NCBI GenBank assembly: GCA_949318235.1
Contig: OX439127.1
Span: 34,421,124-34,485,123 of the forward strand
DNA: 64,000 nucleotides
Direction: 5' to 3'
From: Ecdyonurus torrentis
Taxonomy: Eukaryota; Arthropoda; Insecta; Ephemeroptera; Heptageniidae
Shown: piece by piece, positions 57,524 through 64,000 of the stretch
Layout: every line of letters begins with the position of its first letter
Position numbering within the stretch: position 1 is the stretch's first letter
The notes under the pieces: generated by a model
Databases searched by the model: none
Told to the model about the DNA's origin: nothing
The model's input: the letters and a program-made list of their open reading frames with translations, nothing else
Made by a program: the position numbers and the translations under genes

Positions 57524-60500
57524 AGGATAGGTTTACCAAGAACTGGCTTAAAACTTTCCTGGTTATTTCTTATAACACTTAATTATCATTAAGTTTACTA
57601 TATATTTTATTTGAAATTAATATTTCTTTTAATGCAACAATTTTCTTCATTAAAAATCCTAATTATATACAGTTTATTATTATCAGACCTTATATTTAAC
57701 TGAAACTACTTATTCATTATTTATCGCGTTATTATAATAAATATAGGTATAATCATATTGAATATAGATATGTGTGGATGTTTTTTGTGCAATGCTTATA
57801 CTTAAACCTATATGTTAATTGATAGCTGATATTAATTTAAAAGGGGATAATTTAAAGTAATATATTATAATATATAGATAGGCCTAAGGAAGTTTGATGT
57901 ATTGTGTCGTTTTGGTAACTACGCGCGGCAAATATACGTTCGTTAAACTAAAATACCTATATCTGATATAGAACTGTGTTATTAAAGATCTCAGTCGGAA
58001 AAAAAAAAGTTCCACCAGCCAGAGAAGCTAGCATTACGAGAAGAGTATAATGATACTTGGACAAAGGCGAAGAAACGATCAACCACCCACGAGGCGCGAG
58101 ATGTTTCATGACGAAGTACTTTCTATAATAATAATAAAATACGTTCTAAATATAAGTGATGGCTAGGCTCGGACGTCCGCAGGGAAATTACTGTAGGCTT
58201 ATGTTAAATAAAAACAATTTAATGTATAATAAATCAGATATGCACAATCATACACAGCACAGAAATACAGCAATTCTTTTGCTATGTTTTGATTAATATT
58301 TTATAATAAGAAATAAAATAATAATAATAAAATCATTATTATTTTTTAATCTATATAATTATAATTCAGCTATAGTCTTAGTGTTACAGAATGTAAGAGA
58401 AAGTAGATAATAAAGGTGCAAAAAATAGTGGACATTAGAGATATTACATTGCAGTCAAGATTAATTGCTCAATGTAAAACTATATTCAAGTAAATATTAT
58501 GACATCATCATTATTATTATTATTATTAAAATTTGTAATCTGATATAAAACTTCTAAAGATTGATATAATAAATATTAATTCTTAATGCTCTATTTATTT
58601 TTTCTTCAAAATTATTACCTTTTAAAATGAACTACAATGTGTTTTTAATGATATATAAAAAGATGCTATGAAACCTTAGTATAAACTTTTGCATAAAATG
58701 AGCGTAGTGAAAGTAACTGATAGTAAAGAATATTTTGCACTTCATCAAAGTTATAAGCTTGTTATATTATTTGATTTAATTTAACGTTTTGTATTTAGAT
58801 TTCAGATTATTATTATATTATTATTATTATTTTTTTTTTATAGTGCACTCTTACTTTGTATTACTTAATGTTGCTCTAAATCTTTTAATTCTAAAGGTAT
58901 TATCAAATTAATTGTTGTGCTATATTAACATTACAAGGAACTTACAACCTATAAGTACAGTAGATGTAATGTATAAAATGTAGTACAGTATGTTTATAAT
59001 ATTATTTCTTAATTTTTATTTCATACTTCAATACCTTTCGCCTATAACTTTCGTTATTATTAATTTTAAATTTTTAATGTTACATTTTATTTTGTATTTT
59101 TTACAACATTTGAGTCTTATTGATACAAGGAAAAATATTCCTATTTTTTTGTTTATTATTATTTAAATATTTGATTTATATTCATGCAAGTTTTATTGTA
59201 TTTTATACATAAGGTTGCATAATATTAAAAAAATATATAATATAAGAAGAGAAAAAATACGCTCTATAACCATTTAACATTATGCAATAAAACACAAACT
59301 TTATTATAATAAAAGTTTAGTAAGACATTTTAATGTATACTATTGTACTATGCAGTAGTTTATATAATATGTGTGTAAATATATTATACTGTATAATATC
59401 ATAAATTGCATTTATAATTACATTTTATAAGAAGACAAATGCATTTTTGGCAATACGTACAGTGGACTGAATCTAATTTAAGTAGAATAGATTGACATAC
59501 AAATAAAAATGGTTGACTTCTTCTAACTAACAAAAGTATTTTTGTGGAAGCTAGTTTGGAGCGCTAACATGCTATCAAATTCTTATTTTCAAAAAATGTC
59601 ATGCAATTATCACTATTTTAATCTAATTATATAGGTATTTTCATGATAATTTTGTACAAAATTAGATTGAATAGTCTTAAGTGCGGTATGTTACTTTTGG
59701 TGGAATGAAATGTCAAGGGGGGTAGGTGGGGTATAATAGCGTAACCATGGTTGGTCAGCAGAAAGCCATATTCTGTGTCATGTAATAAAGCTTTAAGAAT
59801 ATATTTCGTACGTGATAACAGCACTAAAAACTTGCTTAATATACAATTAATAAAGCAAATATATTGATATTATATAACTTTTATTAATTTTTTTTCTCAA
59901 TTAATATGCTCGTTGATAATACATAATTAATTGAGTCGACAGTCATATATAAAGTATAAATTCTATTCGATTTTTTTTTTTTAATTACAATTTTTGTAAT
60001 ATTATTTATGTGTGATAGATTGTTTGGTGTTGTTTAAAATTAAAAATACGCTAACACGTATAAAACTTATTATTATTATTTTTAAATAAATAAAAATTTT
60101 ATTGCAAAACAGGCAAATGGTGCAATTTAATATTGCAAAAACCACACCATAATGCCCTATGCCATATGCAGGGGTGATATGGTGATTTTACGCATAATAA
60201 AAAACTTTTTCTTTATAGTCTTGTTTACTTTTTGTTCCTTTTAGTTTGAAGATTCATACGTATCAATATAATGTAAAGATGATTTCACAACAAGTATGGA
60301 GTATGGAGTATGGAGGCTTCAGATGCTTACATGATGTTTATAATATTAAATTTCAATCTGTATCAGAATTTTGGTACATATAATAACATAATATACAATA
60401 CAACATTATAATACACCAGGGATTTATCCTGACAATAAACCGCTTTCTCTAAATTACTTCGCTCTTTTAGCAACTCAGCATCTCTTTTATTATTTGAGAT

Positions 60501-60840
60501 TCAATTGATACCAACATATCATTACGATGGAAGGCCTAGATATTAACGAATATTACCTGATGATGCCTTATATACGTTGTTTCCGTTTCACAAACAAACT
60601 AAACTTGCATGCAAGAGAATATTTAAAACGTTATATAGTTTTATATTTAAAGTCATCATGCAATAGCTGAATTTCTTTTGCACTTTATAATAATGTAATT
60701 GATTATGATAATAATTATTATATAGAATTACGTACATAAACTCTCTGATATAATAATAAAACAAAATAGTCCATTTTTGTTGGATGCTTATGGTATTATC
60801 CGCAGTTAATATTTGAAATTTAATAATTTAATAATTTTGA
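57168..60840. other. No gene supported
   Basis: AT-rich DNA with poly-T at 57501 and scattered (TTA)n runs. The stretch 58010-58110 is less AT-rich but holds no exon that I recognise. No paired inverted ends were found. Confidence 0.55.
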
Positions 60841-61091
60841 AATTATTTATATTTTTAAGGGGCAGTCGGTACATGGGGGTCACGACAAAAAATCTGCCTG
60901 TAAAATTACAGGCGCACAGTGGCACTATCATTCAGATAGTGTTACTTAGACAACTTGCATGCTGTTTTTTTATGGTCTTAAAAAATTCTTTAGGAAAAAT
61001 AAATAATATTGGTGCATATAAAACTTCTTAAAAAATGCTCCTTCATATTTAAAATGATTTTTGAAATTCAAATTTTATTTGAAGTAAAGAC

Positions 61092-61346
61092 GGTGGCCAT
61101 TACGCCGAAAGACGGTTCGCGTTTCTTTTGCTTTTTAATTGTTGAAATCGTTCAAACGAGTTCGCAGCAACTGAAGAATTTTTTTCAACGGCCAAATTTT
61201 TTAAAAAATCTGTATTTTCTCCAACAGAGCTGTTTAAAAAAATCGGCCGTTGAAAAAAATTCTTCAGTTGCTGCGAACTCGTTTGAACGATTTCAACAAT
61301 TAAAAAGCAAAAGAAACGCGAACCGTCTTTCGGCGTAATGGCCACC
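61092..61346. repeat. Near-perfect foldback MITE with 110-bp arms
   Basis: The left arm starts GGTGGCCATTACGCCGAAAG and returns inverted at 61236-61346, essentially base for base; the spacer is about 32 bp. The mirrored frames in this stretch are artefacts of the palindrome. Confidence 0.88.
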
Positions 61347-61467
61347 CCTACAAAAAATTTTGCAGGTAAAGTACATACAAAAAAAACAGGCAAAATACAT
61401 GTAAATATGCAGGCAAATTGCATGCAATTTTTTTGCCTGCAAACTGCCCGAAAATGTATCAAAATTC

Positions 61468-61549
61468 AGGCAATGTGCAGGCAATCATGTGCAGGCAATG
61501 TGCAGGCAATTATGTGCAGGCAATGTGCAGGCAATGTGCAGGCAATCAT
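61468..61549. repeat. AGGCAATGTGC minisatellite
   Basis: Tandem 11-mers AGGCAATGTGC mixed with 14-mers AGGCAATCATGTGC or AGGCAATTATGTGC, seven units. Looser CAGGCAAA relatives extend left to about 61390. Confidence 0.88.
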
Positions 61550-62170
61550 ATAAAAAATTAATAGAATATTTATTTCTGAAATTAAATAATAATTAATTAT
61601 ATAATTAACAACCCAAAAAAATATATTTTTTATTATTTGTTCATAACATTGTAATATACATTAAAAATACATTTTATTACATAACTTAATATTTATAGTG
61701 TATTAATAGTACATATATTATATACATCTACAAAGTACAGAATTAACTAAATTAAAAGAGACTAATCCAGAAGTAATTATAAATACGCAATTAAATTTAT
61801 TAATTAAATGTTTTGTTTTTTTAAACTATATACTTTGAAATTTTAAAGAAAGTCACGTTACATAATTATTGATGCTACCGTTTCTTTCTTACACGACAGT
61901 ACTGTACTTCTGTTGCATAACATACTCTACTGTAATGTACAAAATAAAAAATCAACATATTTATATAAAAAATAACATGAAAATATCACAGGATATATTT
62001 TTTAAATACAGTTTCTATTATTATAAACATATAAAATATGCATATTATATTATTTAGAATCATTCTTCAGCTGAAAATGAGATTATGTGGTGTAATTACA
62101 TTTTATATTTAATATATTCATTATTATTGATAAATTTGAAAGAAAAGGATAGGAGAAACCAGCAAGGGCC

Positions 62171-62228
62171 TGGGTTATTGAGTTATCCAACATGGTGTCG
62201 ACTTTAACATGAATGCATACACCCTATA
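62171..62228. repeat. Solo end of a TATAGGGT family MITE
   Basis: GAGTTATCCAACATGGTGTC, then GACTTTAACATGAATGCAT and ACACCCTATA: the complement of the left end of copies 1 and 2, with no matching right end nearby. Confidence 0.8.
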
Positions 62229-62303
62229 GCTGCTTCATTGTCCTAAAAGAAAGCATGTTAAATGTAGACAGGAATACAAAGTTGCCTGCTAGCACTTTAT
62301 CAG

Positions 62304-62415
62304 TAATGCTGTTCGTAAACCCTGTTCTCTTGCACCAAAAAATGCGCATTCCATTTGAGTAACCAAAGGTGATCGTCATTTTAGGAGCAGAGAACATGGT
62401 TTACGAACAGCATTA
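62304..62415. repeat. 112-bp MITE
   Basis: TAATGCTGTTCGTAAACC at the left and its complement GGTTTACGAACAGCATTA at the right, with GTTCTC/GAGAAC inside. Terminal inverted repeats of about 26 bp with one mismatch. Confidence 0.83.
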
Positions 62416-63251
62416 GTATTGTTGAGCTGTGAGTTTGTTTATTTTCTCACTGCACCTACTTTCCAATCGTAGCATAACACATTACCAAAAAATGTATTGT
62501 TGCATTTTGGAAATAATAATAATAATAATAATGATGAATTAAAAAAAAAAAAAAAATGTATTGATGTTTACGCATCGAAGTGAACGAAGTACACTTTACA
62601 ATTTTTACTCAAAATGAATGATCTACGTTTGGCACTTTCTACACGTTTTAAGTGGAGAACTAGATAGATGAACTTGCACTTTGTAAAGCGTAGATCCTTT
62701 ATGAACAAAATTTGTAAAATGTGGTACATTCACATCGACGGATTAGAATTAATGTAAATCCACCTTAAGAGAACATTGTTGACAATGACAATGATAATTT
62801 TTTGGGTGTTTCAAATATATAACAACCACAAAAGTTTGATTTGAATTTTAATACTTATTAAGTACACTTGAATTGCCTAGCAGGATAATAGTAGCCCAAT
62901 AGGATAATTTCTATAATATTTTTTTTGAATTGTTGAGTGGTCACTATTGCCATTTAAATGCATGCTTTTTTTTTGGGAGGGGGGGGGGGGGGGAGAGAAT
63001 TTCAACAACGCAGAAATAATTCAATCAGAATACTTGGTATAAATAGGGACTTTAATACTAATATTTCCATGAACATATAATGGTTACGGGCCCTTGTGCT
63101 TTAAACATATACATCTAAGTATAACACACACCTAAGTCCTGAGAAAAATAATATACTGTTATTTAATTAACATTAATTATAACATTATTATAATTATAAC
63201 ATTAAGTTTGTTGTTATTCTACCTCAAAGAATGTTGTACGTATGTATAATG

Positions 63252-63393
63252 TTAAGGTGTATTAACATATTCTTGATTTTGCATAATTTTTTGCATAACA
63301 AAATTCAACGATACATTTTTATTTTCGAAGTTTGTTATACAAAGTGTTATGCAAAAAATTATGCAAAATCCAGAATATGAGAATGCACTTTAA
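63252..63393. repeat. TTAA-flanked small foldback element
   Basis: TTAAGGTGTATTAACATATTC at the left and the inverse of TTAAAGTGCATTCTCATATT at the right, both with GATTTTGCATAATTTTTTGC-like arms. About 142 bp. Confidence 0.7.
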
Positions 63394-63593
63394 GATTATA
63401 TGTTCAGTATTCTTTGACGTAGAATATCATCAAATGATAATAATAATAATAATAATAATAAAATAGTTTTTATTAAGAGGCCACAAAAGGAACAAGCCCA
63501 CTACAGAGCAATTTACCAGAGTAATTAATGCAATATAATATAGGTATAGATTAGTTTCAATTATTTATATTCAAATACATTTCAGGTAATAAT

Positions 63594-63942
63594 TAAGTAC
63601 ACTTGATAATAGTAAATTGAATCATTATAGGTTTGAGACGTTGCGATGACACACATAATCATGCTTGTATACATTTCCATGAACATATACCAGTAATGGT
63701 TACTGTACTTTTATTTAATTGTTACTGTTTTGTATCAGCACCATATAATTTTATTTGAATTTGAAATATTACTGTATATAAGCATAATATACAATATGTC
63801 AAATTCAAATATAATTACATGGGGCTGATACAAAACAGTAACAAGCAAATAAAAGTACAGTAACCATTATATATGTTCATGCAAATGTATACACGCATGA
63901 TTATGTGTGTCATCGTAACGTCCCAAATCAAGTGTACGTACA
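63594..63942. repeat. Foldback element of about 350 bp
   Basis: Left arm with GATGACACACATAATCATGC and TGGTTACTGTACTTTTATTT, repeated inverted in 63796-63940. An unpaired fragment of the same arm (CCATGAACATATAATGGTTA) is at 63067. Confidence 0.78.
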
Positions 63943-64000
63943 TATTCACCGGAAATGTATTTCAGTATAAACAACTGAAACTAATTATATTGTATTGCAT

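Noticed and set aside
61009..61462. Frames on both strands giving the same peptide (SRFFCFLIVEIVQTSSQQLK)
   Set aside because: The identical peptides on both strands arise from the near-perfect palindrome at 61092-61346.

Overview
The window is nuclear DNA from an AT-rich animal, most likely an aquatic invertebrate. The evidence is spliced genes with GT-AG introns and phase-consistent exons, an NPAT-like and a RERG/RASL11-like gene (animal families), a non-LTR retrotransposon end, a 5S-rRNA-derived repeat, many foldback MITEs and very long microsatellites. I cannot name the species. Nothing looks bacterial or viral, and most long open frames are translations of simple repeats.

Layout. (1) About 1-9,300, minus strand: ten exons of an NPAT-like gene (histone-locus-body transcription factor). 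It runs from an ATG at 9292 to beyond the left edge and gives 434 complete codons. Its introns hold a 1.27 kb palindromic microsatellite, several nested MITEs and, in the intron between exons 5 and 6, a hammerhead ribozyme with a CCAAT/TATA promoter upstream of it. That arrangement is typical of a retrozyme or Penelope-like terminal repeat. (2) About 9,450-10,260: a GC-richer stretch upstream of NPAT exon 1, probably its promoter and 5' UTR. (3) About 10,265-14,900: intergenic, with a MITE and microsatellites. (4) About 15,028 to at least 45,569, minus strand: seven exons of a Ras-like GTPase of the RERG/RASL11/RASL12 group. They are spread over 30 kb for about 220 codons. The first exon(s), with the P-loop, were not found and may lie beyond the right edge. 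Its introns hold huge pure arrays: (GAGT)n of 1.54 kb, (TTTC)n of 0.59 kb, (GAA)n of 0.44 kb. They also hold a 5S-derived SINE-like element, a 5'-truncated LINE end and several MITEs. A short exon-like frame at 35,327-35,434 resembles the end of an ankyrin-repeat protein and would be interleaved with the GTPase gene. (5) About 45,570-64,000: no gene that I can support, only TTAA-flanked MITEs, other foldback elements and microsatellites.

The two genes have no evident functional link. The most notable items are the hammerhead ribozyme, the 1.27 kb palindromic satellite, the 5S-derived retroelement, the GTPase with a degenerate switch II, and a rich set of TTAA-flanked (piggyBac-type) and TA-flanked MITE families.
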